Below are positions 10,130 through 21,070 of a stretch of 64,000 nt of DNA, piece by piece. The position numbers were made by a program, and so were the translations under genes. The stretch is from NCBI RefSeq assembly GCF_000312665.1, contig NZ_HF536772.1, positions 808,798 to 872,797 on the forward strand, written 5' to 3'. Source of the stretch: Rhizobium mesoamericanum STM3625. Its GTDB lineage: Bacteria > Pseudomonadota > Alphaproteobacteria > Rhizobiales > Rhizobiaceae. Numbering within the stretch: position 1 is the stretch's first letter; the number at the start of each line of letters is the position of its first letter. The notes below the pieces were generated by a model. That model saw only the letters and a list, made by a program, of their open reading frames with translations, ran no database searches and was not told the origin of the DNA.

Positions 10130-10214
10130 GGTGGCATGTTTTCCCTTGCCTAACAGCCGTCGGGTCTCTTAGCTCTCCATTGTCCAGTCTTTTCAACAGG
10201 CCACGGAAAATAGC

Positions 10215-11036
10215 GTGGAGAACCGCACGAACTTCTTCCATCTGCATTTGATTTCTGACTCGACCGGAGAAACGCTAATTTCCGCCGGACGCGCGGCATC
10301 CGCTCAATTCAAGTCCGCGCAGCCGATCGAGCACGTCTATCCGCTTGTCCGCAATCGCAAGCAGCTTTTGCAGGTTCTTCAATCCATCGACAGCCAGCCG
10401 GGTATCGTTCTCTACACGATTGTCGACCGCGAGCTTGCGACTTTCATTGACCAACGCTGCGCAGAGATGGGTGTTGCGTCGGTGAACGTGCTGGAACCCG
10501 TCATGAACGCATTCCAGATCTATCTCGGTGCACCGTCGCGTCGGCGGGTCGGCGCCCAGCACGTGATGAACGCAGGTTATTTCGCCCGCATCGAAGCACT
10601 TAACTTCACGATGGATCATGACGATGGTCAGATGCCGGACGACTATAACGATGCCGATGTTATAATCATCGGCATCAGCCGGACGTCCAAAACGCCGACG
10701 AGCATCTACCTTGCCAATCGCGGCATCAAGACCGCCAATATCCCAATCGTTTACGGTGTACCGCTTCCAGAAACCTTGTTCGCGGCGACCAAGCCTTTGA
10801 TTGTCTGCCTGATCGCCACGACTGACCGCATTTCTCAGGTCCGCGAGAACCGTATCCTCGGGGCAACACCGGGTTTTGATCGCGGGGAATATATTGACCG
10901 AGCCGCCATATCAGAGGAGCTGAAATACGCGCGATCGCTATGCGCCCGGCACAATTGGCCACTCATCGACGTGACGCGCCGCTCCATCGAGGAGACGGCG
11001 GCTGCAATTGTTGCTCTCCGTCCTAAGCTGCGTTAA
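10215..11036 (+). CDS. ppsR: pyruvate, phosphate dikinase / PEP synthase regulatory protein (bifunctional kinase-phosphorylase)
   Basis: This DUF299-family enzyme switches pyruvate,phosphate dikinase or PEP synthase off and on by ADP-dependent phosphorylation and Pi-dependent dephosphorylation of a threonine. The 273-residue protein starts with GTG ([20 protein letters not shown]), and the family P-loop [11 protein letters not shown] is near residue 155. The product is the RP001-type protein that flanks the origin in Caulobacter. Rhizobia have pyruvate,phosphate dikinase, so that is the likelier partner, but the target is not visible here. The next gene, maf, starts 31 bases downstream of the ppsR stop. 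Confidence 0.93.
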   Translation: MENRTNFFHLHLISDSTGETLISAGRAASAQFKSAQPIEHVYPLVRNRKQLLQVLQSIDSQPGIVLYTIVDRELATFIDQRCAEMGVASVNVLEPVMNAFQIYLGAPSRRRVGAQHVMNAGYFARIEALNFTMDHDDGQMPDDYNDADVIIIGISRTSKTPTSIYLANRGIKTANIPIVYGVPLPETLFAATKPLIVCLIATTDRISQVRENRILGATPGFDRGEYIDRAAISEELKYARSLCARHNWPLIDVTRRSIEETAAAIVALRPKLR

Positions 11037-11067
11037 GCGCAGCGGCACCAGATCTGTTCGAGGCTTC

Positions 11068-11667
11068 ATGACACCCAAACTTGTTCTCGCATCCTCCAGT
11101 CCGTTCCGCCATATGCTGATGCACAACGCTGGCCTGGCGTTTGAGGCCCATGCAGCTCGGATCGACGAGCGGGCAGTCGAAGCGCCCCTTGCACGAGATG
11201 GCGCAACGCCGGATACCGTGGCGCTCGTTCTCGCCAAGGCCAAAGCGAAGGAGGTCAGTGACCGTTTTCCGGCCTGCCTTGTCATCGGCTCGGATCAAAC
11301 GATGTCTCTCGGCTCACAGACCTTTCACAAGCCTAGGGACATGGCCGATGCCGCGAACCACCTTCTAATGTTGTCGGGTAAGACCCACCGGCTGAACAGC
11401 GCGATTGCGATTGCCTATGACGGTGACATCGTCTGGGAGCATGTTTCACACGCAGAGCTTACAATGCGTTCGCTCGACCCCGACTTCATTCAACGGCATC
11501 TGAAGCGCGTCGGAGAGAAAGCGCTTGCGAGCGTTGGCGCCTACCAGCTCGAGGGAGAGGGGCTTCAATTGTTTTCACGGATTGATGGCGACTATTTTAC
11601 AATCCTGGGGTTGCCGCTTTTGCCGTTGTTGGAGAAGCTGAGAGAATTGGGTGCGATTGATGGATGA
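11068..11667 (+). CDS. maf: Maf-like nucleoside triphosphate pyrophosphatase
   Basis: Maf proteins hydrolyse non-canonical or modified nucleoside triphosphates to monophosphates, and several are linked to division arrest. The N-terminal LASSSPFR motif, the VIGSDQT catalytic block and the GAYQLEGEG segment are all present. The frame opens at 11008, but that would overlap ppsR; the ATG at 11068 ([14 protein letters not shown]) gives the usual 199 residues. The exact substrate (m7GTP versus UTP/dTTP type) cannot be told from these motifs. The stop overlaps the aroE start by 8 bases. Confidence 0.93.
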   Translation: MTPKLVLASSSPFRHMLMHNAGLAFEAHAARIDERAVEAPLARDGATPDTVALVLAKAKAKEVSDRFPACLVIGSDQTMSLGSQTFHKPRDMADAANHLLMLSGKTHRLNSAIAIAYDGDIVWEHVSHAELTMRSLDPDFIQRHLKRVGEKALASVGAYQLEGEGLQLFSRIDGDYFTILGLPLLPLLEKLRELGAIDG

Positions 11668-12517
11668 TTCACGTGAAACATTTGGGCCGCGGGCCTTCGT
11701 CACGGGGTTTCCTATCAAGCACTCCCGGTCACCTCTCATTCATGGCTACTGGCTGAAGACACTCGGAGTGCCAGGATCATACCGCGCCCAAGAAGTTGCG
11801 CCGATCGATTTTCCGGCTTTTGTTGCCTCATTAAAGAGCGGCGAGTCGGGCTTTGTCGGTGGTAACGTGACCATCCCGCACAAGGAGATGGCGTTCAGAC
11901 TCGCCGATGATCCGGACACGCTTTCAGAAGAACTTGGCGCCTCTAATACGCTTTGGATGGAGGAGGGCCGGCTCAAGGCGACGAACACGGATGGGCGTGG
12001 CTTTACTGCAAATCTTGATGAGAAGCATCCCGGCTGGGACAAGGCCCAGTCGGCTGTGGTCCTCGGTGCCGGTGGCGCGAGCCGGTCGATCATCCAGGCG
12101 CTGCGCGATCGAGGCATCAAGGAAATTCATCTGGTCAACAGAACGATTGAACGTGCCAAGGAATTGTCAGATCGCTTCGGACAGAGCGTAAACGCGCATT
12201 CGTTGGCGGCTCTGTCGGAAGTCATGCACGGTGCCGGCCTTTTCGTGAACACGACTTCACTGGGCATGGACGGTGAGGATGCACCAGTGATCGACTTTTC
12301 GCCGCTGCTGTCCGATGCAGTTGTGACGGATGTCGTCTACGTCCCTCTGAAGACGCCTTTTCTTGTCCAAGCCGAACAACAAGGATTTGCCGTTGTCGAC
12401 GGTCTTGGCATGCTGTTGCATCAGGCTGTTCCAGGCTTCGAGAAGTGGTTCGGGCATCGCCCCCATGTCGATGAGAAGCTACGAACGCTCATTATCCGGG
12501 ACATGGACAAGCACTGA
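11660..12517 (+). CDS. aroE: shikimate dehydrogenase (NADP+)
   Basis: AroE reduces 3-dehydroshikimate to shikimate in the aromatic amino acid pathway. The substrate-binding motif [16 protein letters not shown] and the NADP-binding [12 protein letters not shown] (near residue 135) are clear. The frame is open from a GTG at 11651; I chose the ATG at 11660 ([10 protein letters not shown]), giving 285 residues. The start lies inside the end of maf, and the next gene coaE starts on the last base of the stop (TGATG), so maf-aroE-coaE-dnaQ look translationally coupled. A parS-like site covers codons 2-7. Confidence 0.96.
   Translation: MDDSRETFGPRAFVTGFPIKHSRSPLIHGYWLKTLGVPGSYRAQEVAPIDFPAFVASLKSGESGFVGGNVTIPHKEMAFRLADDPDTLSEELGASNTLWMEEGRLKATNTDGRGFTANLDEKHPGWDKAQSAVVLGAGGASRSIIQALRDRGIKEIHLVNRTIERAKELSDRFGQSVNAHSLAALSEVMHGAGLFVNTTSLGMDGEDAPVIDFSPLLSDAVVTDVVYVPLKTPFLVQAEQQGFAVVDGLGMLLHQAVPGFEKWFGHRPHVDEKLRTLIIRDMDKH
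11665..11680. other. parS: parS site 4 (15 of 16 bases)
   Basis: TGATTCACGTGAAACA differs from the consensus only at the third base. It starts on the maf stop codon and encodes the DSRET residues at the start of AroE. It is 1.5 kb to the right of the putative origin, on the side away from parAB. Confidence 0.9.
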
Positions 12518-13128
12518 TGTTGCGGATCGGACTGACCGGCTCGATTGGAATGGGCAAATCAACAATGGCAAAGCTCTTCGCGGAAGCAGGAGTGCCTGTG
12601 AATGATTCCGATGCCGTCGTTCACGATCTCTATGAGGGGGAGGCGGCGCCACTTGTCGACGCTGCCTTTCCCGGAACCATGAAAGATGGGGCCGTCGATC
12701 GCCAGGAATTAGCTCGCCAACTGGCTGGAAGTGTTGACGGGTTCAAGCGCCTCGAAGCCATCGTCCACCCGCTCGTGAGAAAGCGTGAGGCGGCGTTCCT
12801 CGAACGTGAGCGGCGGCGGGGCGCGGAGATGGTACTGCTCGATATTCCGCTGTTGTTTGAAACCGGGGCCGAGACGAGGGTCGATGTCATCGTGGTGGTC
12901 AGTTGTGATCCACAGATACAGCGAGAACGCGTACTTGCGCGGCCGGGGATGACAGTGGAAAAATTCAATATGATTCTTGCGCGCCAGACGCCAGATGTCG
13001 AAAAACGTGCAAGAGCGGATTACGTCATTGATACGGGGCATAGTATCGAAGCGGCTCGAAAACGAGTCGCGGAGATCCTCTCGGACCTGAAGCGGCGTCT
13101 CGCCAGTGGAGACTTCCTGAATGCGTGA
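12517..13128 (+). CDS. coaE: dephospho-CoA kinase
   Basis: CoaE phosphorylates dephospho-CoA at the 3'-hydroxyl, the last step of coenzyme A synthesis. The P-loop GLTGSIGMGKST is at residues 5-16, followed by the NDSDAVVHDLY substrate motif and LLDIPLLFETG. The 203-residue length is normal. It overlaps aroE by one base and dnaQ by eight. The first enzyme of the same pathway, coaA, is at the other end of the window (52.2 kb). Confidence 0.97.
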   Translation: MLRIGLTGSIGMGKSTMAKLFAEAGVPVNDSDAVVHDLYEGEAAPLVDAAFPGTMKDGAVDRQELARQLAGSVDGFKRLEAIVHPLVRKREAAFLERERRRGAEMVLLDIPLLFETGAETRVDVIVVVSCDPQIQRERVLARPGMTVEKFNMILARQTPDVEKRARADYVIDTGHSIEAARKRVAEILSDLKRRLASGDFLNA

Positions 13129-13831
13129 AATCATCTTCGATACGGAAACCACGGGCCTGGATAACCGTGTGGACCGCATTATCGAGATCGGCGGCATCGA
13201 GCTTTTCAATCATTTCCCGACCGGCAACACGATCCACATCTACATCAATCCGGGCGACCAGAAAGTGCACCCGGACGCGCTTGCTGTCCACGGCATCACG
13301 GATGAGTTTCTAAAGGACAAGCCTTCTTTTGCCGATGTCGCACAGCAGATCATCGATTTCTTCGGCGATGCGAAGTGGATCGCACATAACGCCACATTTG
13401 ATATGGGCTTCATAAACGCGGAATTCGCCCGGCTCGATTTGCCTCCGATCTTACCCGACCGTGTGCTCGACACACTTTCGATGGCGCGCCGCAAGCATCC
13501 GATGGGCCCAAATTCACTCGACGCGCTTTGCCGCCGCTATGGTATTGACAACACCCATCGAACCAAGCACGGCGCTCTTCTCGACTCCGAATTGCTGGCC
13601 GATGTCTATATCGAGATGATCGGCGGTCGCCAGGCTGCACTTGGGCTTGGAAACACAGCGAGCAGCTCGGCCGGTCAGGAAATCATCGTCGAGGAGATCA
13701 TTATCGGCACTCTTGAGCGGCCACGGCCTCTCGCGGCCCGTCTTACCGAGGCCGAACAGCGAGCCCATAACGCGCTGATTGCCAAACTCGGCGCCAAGGG
13801 TGTTTGGGGAAAATACGATCTTGCGAACTAA
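13121..13831 (+). CDS. dnaQ: DNA polymerase III epsilon subunit (3'-5' proofreading exonuclease)
   Basis: DnaQ removes misincorporated nucleotides during replication. The DEDDh exonuclease motifs are visible: FDTETTGLD (Exo I), HNATFDMGF (Exo II) and HGALLDSELLADVY (Exo III with its histidine). The C-terminal tail of about 60 residues would contact the alpha subunit. The length of 236 residues fits. It is the last gene of the ppsR-maf-aroE-coaE-dnaQ run and is followed by a strong hairpin shared with secB. Confidence 0.97.
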   Translation: MREIIFDTETTGLDNRVDRIIEIGGIELFNHFPTGNTIHIYINPGDQKVHPDALAVHGITDEFLKDKPSFADVAQQIIDFFGDAKWIAHNATFDMGFINAEFARLDLPPILPDRVLDTLSMARRKHPMGPNSLDALCRRYGIDNTHRTKHGALLDSELLADVYIEMIGGRQAALGLGNTASSSAGQEIIVEEIIIGTLERPRPLAARLTEAEQRAHNALIAKLGAKGVWGKYDLAN

Positions 13832-13832
13832 A

Positions 13833-13859
13833 AAATGCCCGGGTGTGAACCGGGCATTT
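13833..13859. terminator. bidirectional terminator between dnaQ and secB
   Basis: A perfect 10-bp stem (AAATGCCCGG / CCGGGCATTT) with a 7-base loop lies between the convergent genes. A-rich and T-rich flanks on the two sides allow it to act in both directions. Confidence 0.85.
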
Positions 13860-13888
13860 CATTTTGTTTCAGCGTGCCAGTTGCGCTG

Positions 13889-14371
13889 TCAGTTCGGAGT
13901 CGCCTGAACCTTGGCACGCGCCTGCTCTTCGGCAACCCGCTGCGCAAACATCTGAGAAAAATCGATTGGATCGATCATAAGCGGCGGGAAGCCGCCATTG
14001 CGTGTGACGTCGGCAATGATCTGACGCGCGAACGGGAACAGCATGCGCGGGCACTCAATAAAGAGAACAGGCAGCATGTGCTCCTGCGGGAACCCGGCAA
14101 TCCGGAAGACGCCGCCATAGACGAGTTCCGTGTGGAAGACCGTCTTGTCGCCATCCTTGGCTTCGGCATTCAAAGACAGAACCACGTCGAAGTCCGTATC
14201 GGAGAGGGGATTGGCGTTGACGTTGACATTGATATTGATGGCCGGAGCCTTGTCACGCGCCTGCAGCGAACGCGGAGCACCCGGATTTTCGAAGGAGAGA
14301 TCCTTGGTGTATTGGGCAAGGATGGTAAGGCTCGGGCTTGTTGCACCGTTATTGCTGTTTTCGTCGGCCAT
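13889..14371 (-). CDS. secB: protein-export chaperone SecB
   Basis: SecB is a tetrameric chaperone that keeps preproteins unfolded and passes them to SecA. The sequence has the SecB core ([14 protein letters not shown] near residues 20-33, then [10 protein letters not shown] and the [26 protein letters not shown]-type C-terminal block, whose second half is [13 protein letters not shown]). The length of 160 residues is typical. fxsA lies upstream on the same strand 89 bases away, and dnaQ converges from the left. Confidence 0.97.
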   Translation of the reverse strand: MADENSNNGATSPSLTILAQYTKDLSFENPGAPRSLQARDKAPAININVNVNANPLSDTDFDVVLSLNAEAKDGDKTVFHTELVYGGVFRIAGFPQEHMLPVLFIECPRMLFPFARQIIADVTRNGGFPPLMIDPIDFSQMFAQRVAEEQARAKVQATPN

Positions 14372-14460
14372 TGGCTTTTCCTCGAGGGCATTGGATGGTG
14401 CCGCTCTATCATTTCGGGCATGGTGTTACAACCCTGGGCCCGGCCGGCTCGGACCTTTCC

Positions 14461-14949
14461 TCACTTGCCAAGATGCTTCCCCGACCAGGGAGAGTTGTCG
14501 TTGGGTTCGCGTCGATAATCCTCGTCGTCGAGGTCGACGATCTTAGAATCGTTGGTGCGGTTTGACGTCTTGAAGCTGCTCGCTGAACCCACGACGGCGA
14601 AACGGCGGCTTACATATTGCCAGGCGAGATCACGTACAGCTGGAACGAAAATCAGCAACGCCATGATGTCGGTGATGAAGCCCGGGACCATCAGCAACAA
14701 TGCGGCGATCACGAACATGGCCGGTCGAACCAGCTCTCGCCCAGGCATCATGCCGTCTCGCCCTTCAGTCAACATATGGCGGAGAATCCCGATGCCCTGA
14801 CGGCGTAGCAGTGTCATGCCGGCAATGAAGCTCAGAATAACAAGCGCCAGCGTAGGCCATAGCCCAATCGCTTTTCCCACAAGCACGAAACCGGCAATCT
14901 CGGCGATCGGAAGCAGCAGCAGAAAGCCGGGCAGGATCTTCAATGGCAT
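14461..14949 (-). CDS. fxsA: FxsA family membrane protein
   Basis: FxsA is a small inner-membrane protein. In E. coli, excess FxsA relieves the block of phage T7 by the F plasmid PifA protein, but its normal role is not known. The 162-residue protein has hydrophobic segments near residues 5-27, 31-45 and 75-100. The family motif VPGFITDIMALLIFVPAVR is present, as is a charged C-terminal tail. Transcription diverges from timA across a 125-bp gap that must hold both promoters. Confidence 0.9.
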   Translation of the reverse strand: MPLKILPGFLLLLPIAEIAGFVLVGKAIGLWPTLALVILSFIAGMTLLRRQGIGILRHMLTEGRDGMMPGRELVRPAMFVIAALLLMVPGFITDIMALLIFVPAVRDLAWQYVSRRFAVVGSASSFKTSNRTNDSKIVDLDDEDYRREPNDNSPWSGKHLGK

Positions 14950-15074
14950 CGTTTCATTCCGTCTAAACTGGACTCTGTTGGAGGATTGGCATTGCTCACC
15001 CTATTTGAATCATCTGTATAGGCGGACTATATGGGAGTACAAATCAGGGATGTTAACAGCGGCTGCGGCGGGAT

Positions 15075-15776
15075 ATGGGTTCAAACGACTTCATCACATT
15101 GTTTTTTCTTGTGGCGGCGGTTCTGATTTTTCTGCAGCTGCGCAGCGTTCTCGGTCGTCGTACGGGAAGTGAAAAGCCCCCGCGCGATCTCTATACGCCG
15201 CGCGATGCCGTTGCCCCCGACTCGCCGGATGCTGGAAAAGTGGTGACATTACCGCGTCGTGAGGCGTCGGCCGAAGACGACGATCGCTTTGCAGCAATCG
15301 ACGCCTTCGCTCCGCCTGGCACCTCGCTGAACGAATCTCTTCGGGAAATCAACAAGGCGGATGCTTCATTCAATCCAAAGGAATTCGTAAACGGCGCCCG
15401 CATGGCCTACGAAATGATTGTGATGGCGTTTGCGGATGGCGATCGTAAGGCTCTGAAAAATTTGCTATCGCGCGAAGTTTATGACGGTTTTGACGCCGCC
15501 ATTGCTGATCGCGAATCCAAGGGTGAGAAGGTGAAGTCGACCTTCGTCGGAATCGACAAGGCCGAGATCACCAATGCTGAGATCAAGGGCACGGAGGTGC
15601 AGATTACTCTTCGTATTGTCAGTCAGCTGATCTCGGCAACTTATGACAAAGCTGACAAGCTGATTGAGGGCGATGCGGAGAATGTCGCTGAGGTCAATGA
15701 TCTCTGGACATTTGCGCGCGACACCCGTTCGCGCGATCCCAACTGGAAACTCGTGGCCACCGAATCGGAAGCATGA
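15075..15776 (+). CDS. timA: Tim44/TimA family membrane-anchored protein
   Basis: This is the bacterial relative of mitochondrial Tim44. In alphaproteobacteria the family (TimA) is a membrane-bound protein of unsettled role, possibly a membrane anchor or chaperone. The first 25 residues (start MGSNDFITLFFLVAAVL) form one membrane segment. A low-complexity linker follows, then the Tim44 domain from about residue 95, with the characteristic AYEMIVMAFADGDRKALKNL block. The 233-residue length is usual. The stop overlaps mltA by 4 bases (ATGA), and the pair sits next to secB, another protein-export gene. Confidence 0.92.
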   Translation: MGSNDFITLFFLVAAVLIFLQLRSVLGRRTGSEKPPRDLYTPRDAVAPDSPDAGKVVTLPRREASAEDDDRFAAIDAFAPPGTSLNESLREINKADASFNPKEFVNGARMAYEMIVMAFADGDRKALKNLLSREVYDGFDAAIADRESKGEKVKSTFVGIDKAEITNAEIKGTEVQITLRIVSQLISATYDKADKLIEGDAENVAEVNDLWTFARDTRSRDPNWKLVATESEA

Positions 15777-16891
15777 GTGAAGAAACCCCGGGCTTCGCCC
15801 TGCAAGCAATTACCTTCGATGATCTGGAAGGCTGGAGGACTGATGATCCCTCCGGCCTTTTTGAAGTCATGGAAGCATGCCGACGGCAGATCATTGACAT
15901 CAAGCCATATCGGACTGGTTCACTCGGCTTGACCACCGAGGACCTTTTGCCGTTGCTCGAGGCAGCGCGGCGCCAGAACCTGTCGTCGGCAGCCGATGGC
16001 CGGGCCTTCTTTCAATCCCATTGTCGACCTTTTAGAATCCGCCGAACCGACGGCAATCCGGGTTTCGTCACAGCCTTCTACGAGCCGGAGATTATGGTCT
16101 CGGCGGTGCCGGACGATGAATATCGCTTTCCCTTGTATTGCCGCCCCGATGATCTGATTGATCTTGACGCGGGCAACCGTCCCGCCTGTCTGCCCGACAG
16201 CTACGCCTTCGGCCGGAGGAGCGAAGCCGGCATTGAAGCTTATCCGGATCGGCGCGCAATCGATGAGGGATTCCTAGCCGGCCGAGGATTGGAAATCGCT
16301 TGGGCAAAGTCGAAGATCGAGGTCTTCTTTGTCCATGTGCAAGGTGCAGCACGGCTGCGATATCCGGACGGCACCATCGGCCGGATTACCTATGCCGCGA
16401 AGGCGGGACACCCGTTTTCGGCGATCGGCAAGTTGCTGATCGAGCGCGGAGAAATCGACCGTTCCGAGATTTCGATGCAAGCCATTCGGCAATGGCTAGG
16501 CAGCCACCCAGACCAGGTCGACGAAGTTCTCTGGCACAATCGCTCCTATATTTTCTTCCGAGAAGTTCCGACGACGGATTTGAATGCCGGCCCCATCGCG
16601 GCGGCAAAAGTGCCGTTGATTGCCGGCCGTTCGCTGGCCGTTGACCGGCTTATTCACACATTTGGCTTCCCCTTCTTCGTTCGCTCCGAAACTCTTGTCC
16701 ATCTAGATGAGGGACGGCCGTTTGCGCGACTGATGTTGGCCCTCGATACCGGCTCGGCCATCGTCGGCCCGGCGAGGGGTGATATCTTTACTGGTTCCGG
16801 GGATGAGGCTGGAGAGCTTGCCGGGACGGTGCGTCATGATGCCGATTTTGTTATCCTGCTTCCGAACGCTGCAGCGACGAGGTTCGCCTGA
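15773..16891 (+). CDS. mltA: membrane-bound lytic murein transglycosylase A (MltA, 3D domain)
   Basis: MltA cleaves the glycan strand between N-acetylmuramic acid and N-acetylglucosamine, forming 1,6-anhydro ends. The MltA domain includes GFVTAFYEPEI and a VQGAARLRYPDG motif. The C-terminal 3D domain has the LALDTGSAIVGPARGDIFTG block with its catalytic and structural aspartates. No clear lipoprotein or Sec signal is seen in the first residues (MSEETPGFALQA), so how it is exported is unclear. Turnover products of such enzymes feed the AmgK/MurU recycling genes at 38.6-40.9 kb. It is coupled to timA and to smr by short overlaps. Confidence 0.93.
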   Translation: MSEETPGFALQAITFDDLEGWRTDDPSGLFEVMEACRRQIIDIKPYRTGSLGLTTEDLLPLLEAARRQNLSSAADGRAFFQSHCRPFRIRRTDGNPGFVTAFYEPEIMVSAVPDDEYRFPLYCRPDDLIDLDAGNRPACLPDSYAFGRRSEAGIEAYPDRRAIDEGFLAGRGLEIAWAKSKIEVFFVHVQGAARLRYPDGTIGRITYAAKAGHPFSAIGKLLIERGEIDRSEISMQAIRQWLGSHPDQVDEVLWHNRSYIFFREVPTTDLNAGPIAAAKVPLIAGRSLAVDRLIHTFGFPFFVRSETLVHLDEGRPFARLMLALDTGSAIVGPARGDIFTGSGDEAGELAGTVRHDADFVILLPNAAATRFA

Positions 16892-17451
16892 TGGCACGCG
16901 ACCGAAAGCTCAGTGCGGATGAGAGGATACTCTGGGGAAAGGTGGCACGGAGCACGCGGCCAATGCCCGGCAAGCAGGACGACTTGGCTGGACTAGACGC
17001 TTTCTTGATAGAGGCAGAGGTTGAAAAGGAGCGGGCAACACGCCCGAAATCGCCGCCGGAAAGCGTGGCCTCAGTTATGCCGACAGCTCCCAAGTCACGA
17101 TCCGGTCTTCATCATCCGCTTGAAAAACCTGTCAAACGCAAGATCGCCAAAGGCCGTCTGCCCCTGGAGGCCCGTATCGACCTGCATGGGTTGGTCCAAA
17201 GCGAAGCGCATCTATTGCTTCTCGAGTTTCTGATGCGAGCCCATGAGCGGGGAATGAGACATGTCCTGGTTATCACCGGAAAGGGCAGTTCGCTTGGCAG
17301 CGAAGGTGCTCTGAAGCGCGCCGTTCCGATGTGGTTCTCGAAGCCTGAGTTTCGGTACTTCATCTCGTCCTATGAAACGGCAGCCCACCATCACGGCGGT
17401 GAGGGCGCGCTCTACATCCGGTTGTCACGCCGCCACGGAGAGAGATCGTGA
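16891..17451 (+). CDS. Smr/MutS2-type domain protein
   Basis: The C-terminal half (about residues 90-180) is a Smr domain: DLHGLVQSEAH, then HVLVITGKGS, then the closing ALYIRLSRR. Such domains often act as DNA or RNA nickases; a role for this stand-alone protein is not established. The N-terminal 85 residues are charged and of low complexity. It shares one base with mltA and 4 bases (GTGA) with the following small regulator gene. Confidence 0.92.
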   Translation: MARDRKLSADERILWGKVARSTRPMPGKQDDLAGLDAFLIEAEVEKERATRPKSPPESVASVMPTAPKSRSGLHHPLEKPVKRKIAKGRLPLEARIDLHGLVQSEAHLLLLEFLMRAHERGMRHVLVITGKGSSLGSEGALKRAVPMWFSKPEFRYFISSYETAAHHHGGEGALYIRLSRRHGERS

Positions 17452-17825
17452 CGCCGTTCGGTGAGGCTGTTCGCAAGCTGCGCGAACGAAAGGGTGTCTC
17501 GCAAAAGCAGATGGCCGCGGCTCTCAATGTCTCGCCGGCGTACCTATCCGCACTCGAGCACGGACGGCGCGGCTTGCCAACTTTCGATTTGCTTCAACGG
17601 ATCGCGGGTTACTTCAACATCATCTGGGATGAGGCAGAGGAACTCTTCCTTTTGGCCCGTTCCTCAGACCCCCGGGTGGTCGTTGATACATCGGGATTAT
17701 CGTCCGAGCATACCGCTTTTGCGAACCTTCTAGCCGGTCGCATTCGTGATCTTGATCACACGACGCTGGGCAATCTGACGAGCATTCTCGAAAACGGCGG
17801 AAAAGCGGACGGAAAACGGTCATAA
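17448..17825 (+). CDS. small XRE-family helix-turn-helix regulator
   Basis: The N-terminal 60 residues form an XRE/Cro-type DNA-binding domain (VSQKQMAAALNVSPAYLSAL as the helix-turn-helix core). About 65 further residues have no domain I recognise. The start is GTG, overlapping the smr stop. It is the last gene before gyrB, from which a 134-bp gap with its own promoter-like sequence separates it. Its targets are not visible; the position after timA-mltA-smr suggests it is expressed with them. Confidence 0.9.
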   Translation: MTPFGEAVRKLRERKGVSQKQMAAALNVSPAYLSALEHGRRGLPTFDLLQRIAGYFNIIWDEAEELFLLARSSDPRVVVDTSGLSSEHTAFANLLAGRIRDLDHTTLGNLTSILENGGKADGKRS

Positions 17826-17860
17826 TCCCCTGATTTATAGCCGGTTTAGGCGCGCTGGCA

Positions 17861-17888
17861 TTGGGAACTTGGATCAAAAACCCTATAT
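17861..17888 (+). promoter_or_regulatory. candidate sigma-70 promoter for gyrB
   Basis: TTGGGA (17861-17866) and CTATAT (17883-17888) are 16 bases apart and fit the rhizobial CTTGAC-N17-CTATAT pattern loosely. The site is 72 bases before the gyrB start codon. This is pattern matching only. Confidence 0.35.
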
Positions 17889-17911
17889 TCTGGCATATAA
17901 AAGGCAGGTGA

Positions 17912-20395
<2,484 letters not shown>

Positions 20396-20420
20396 ACAAC
20401 GCAACACGAGATTTTTGTGG

Positions 20421-20442
20421 GCCCCGTGTTTCGACGCGGGGC
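20421..20442. terminator. terminator after gyrB
   Basis: An 8-bp stem with one G-T pair (GCCCCGTG / CGCGGGGC) and a 6-base loop follows gyrB by 25 bases. It is between convergent genes. The T-run after it is weak (CTTTGCCGTTT). Confidence 0.65.
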
Positions 20443-20457
20443 TTTGCCGTTTAAGGA

Positions 20458-21051
20458 CTAGTTCGCGATAAATTTACCTCGAAAAGCGACCTCGGAAAGA
20501 GGCCTGCGCTGGCTTGGAACTTCCCGTTCCCGATACCGCTCCGAAAGCATGCTCTTATCAGCAAGACGCCCGACCGCAACCCCTGCCTCGACCCGATAGC
20601 CCTCTGGAATCGAAAAGGTTTTCTGGATCTCCTCGTGTTTGATGCCGCCCATGCCGTGGGCATAGAAACCCGAAAGCAGAGCTTGAAGCGCGAGATAGCC
20701 CCAAGCTGTACCGGCGTCGAATGAATGCGTGTAGCTCGTTCTTCCTTCGGAGAAATCGCCGCTGAATCCCCTTGAGACAAGATAAATCAGGGCCGAAGCA
20801 TTCTTTGCCCACTCCTGATTGGATTCAACGAGGAGCCCAACGAATTTGTCCCAATCCTCGGAGCCCTTGAGCGCATATATAAATCGCCAGGGCTGCTGGT
20901 TGGCAGATGACGGTGCCCAATGAGCGGCGTCGAGGATCGTCAGAAGGTCTGACTCATCGATCACTTCGCCGGTAAAGGCACGCGGCGACCACCGCTCCAG
21001 AAACAATGGATTGATGGGGTATTGGGATTCGCGGTTGTTGCTCTTTGTCAT
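20458..21051 (-). CDS. nitroreductase family protein
   Basis: This is an FMN-dependent nitroreductase-fold oxidoreductase. The first part has the SPRAF and DAAHWAPSSANQQPWRF motifs that bind FMN, and a C-terminal GVAVGRLAD segment is present. The substrate is not known from sequence. I chose the ATG at 21051 (MTKSNNRESQYP, 197 residues); a TTG further up at 21078 would overlap the end of the DUF2218 pseudogene. It lies just 19 bases downstream of that pseudogene, so the two were probably one transcript. Confidence 0.88.
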   Translation of the reverse strand: MTKSNNRESQYPINPLFLERWSPRAFTGEVIDESDLLTILDAAHWAPSSANQQPWRFIYALKGSEDWDKFVGLLVESNQEWAKNASALIYLVSRGFSGDFSEGRTSYTHSFDAGTAWGYLALQALLSGFYAHGMGGIKHEEIQKTFSIPEGYRVEAGVAVGRLADKSMLSERYREREVPSQRRPLSEVAFRGKFIAN

Positions 21052-21070
21052 GGCTCTTCCGAGTGCGTTG

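Larger units (their letters stand above)
9812..10214. other. oriC: putative chromosomal replication origin (oriC), hemE-ppsR intergenic region
   Basis: This 403-bp gap between divergent hemE and ppsR has no supportable gene. It holds a perfect DnaA box (TGTGGATAA at 10121), two with 8 of 9 bases (10032 and 10070), and weaker ones (9892-9900 and 9999-10007, 7 of 9). Next to hemE is an A+T-rich stretch (about 9824-9864) bracketed by CTAAGA/TCTTAG inverted repeats (9834-9839, 9860-9865), a plausible unwinding element. A single GAGTC (CcrM methylation) site is at 9865, and a near-IHF match (TATCAAGGATTAA) at 9876. The same locus is the proven origin in Caulobacter (between hemE and the ppsR homologue) and the reported one in Sinorhizobium. 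parAB and parS lie within 9 kb. The promoters of hemE and ppsR must also be in this gap. Confidence 0.88.
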
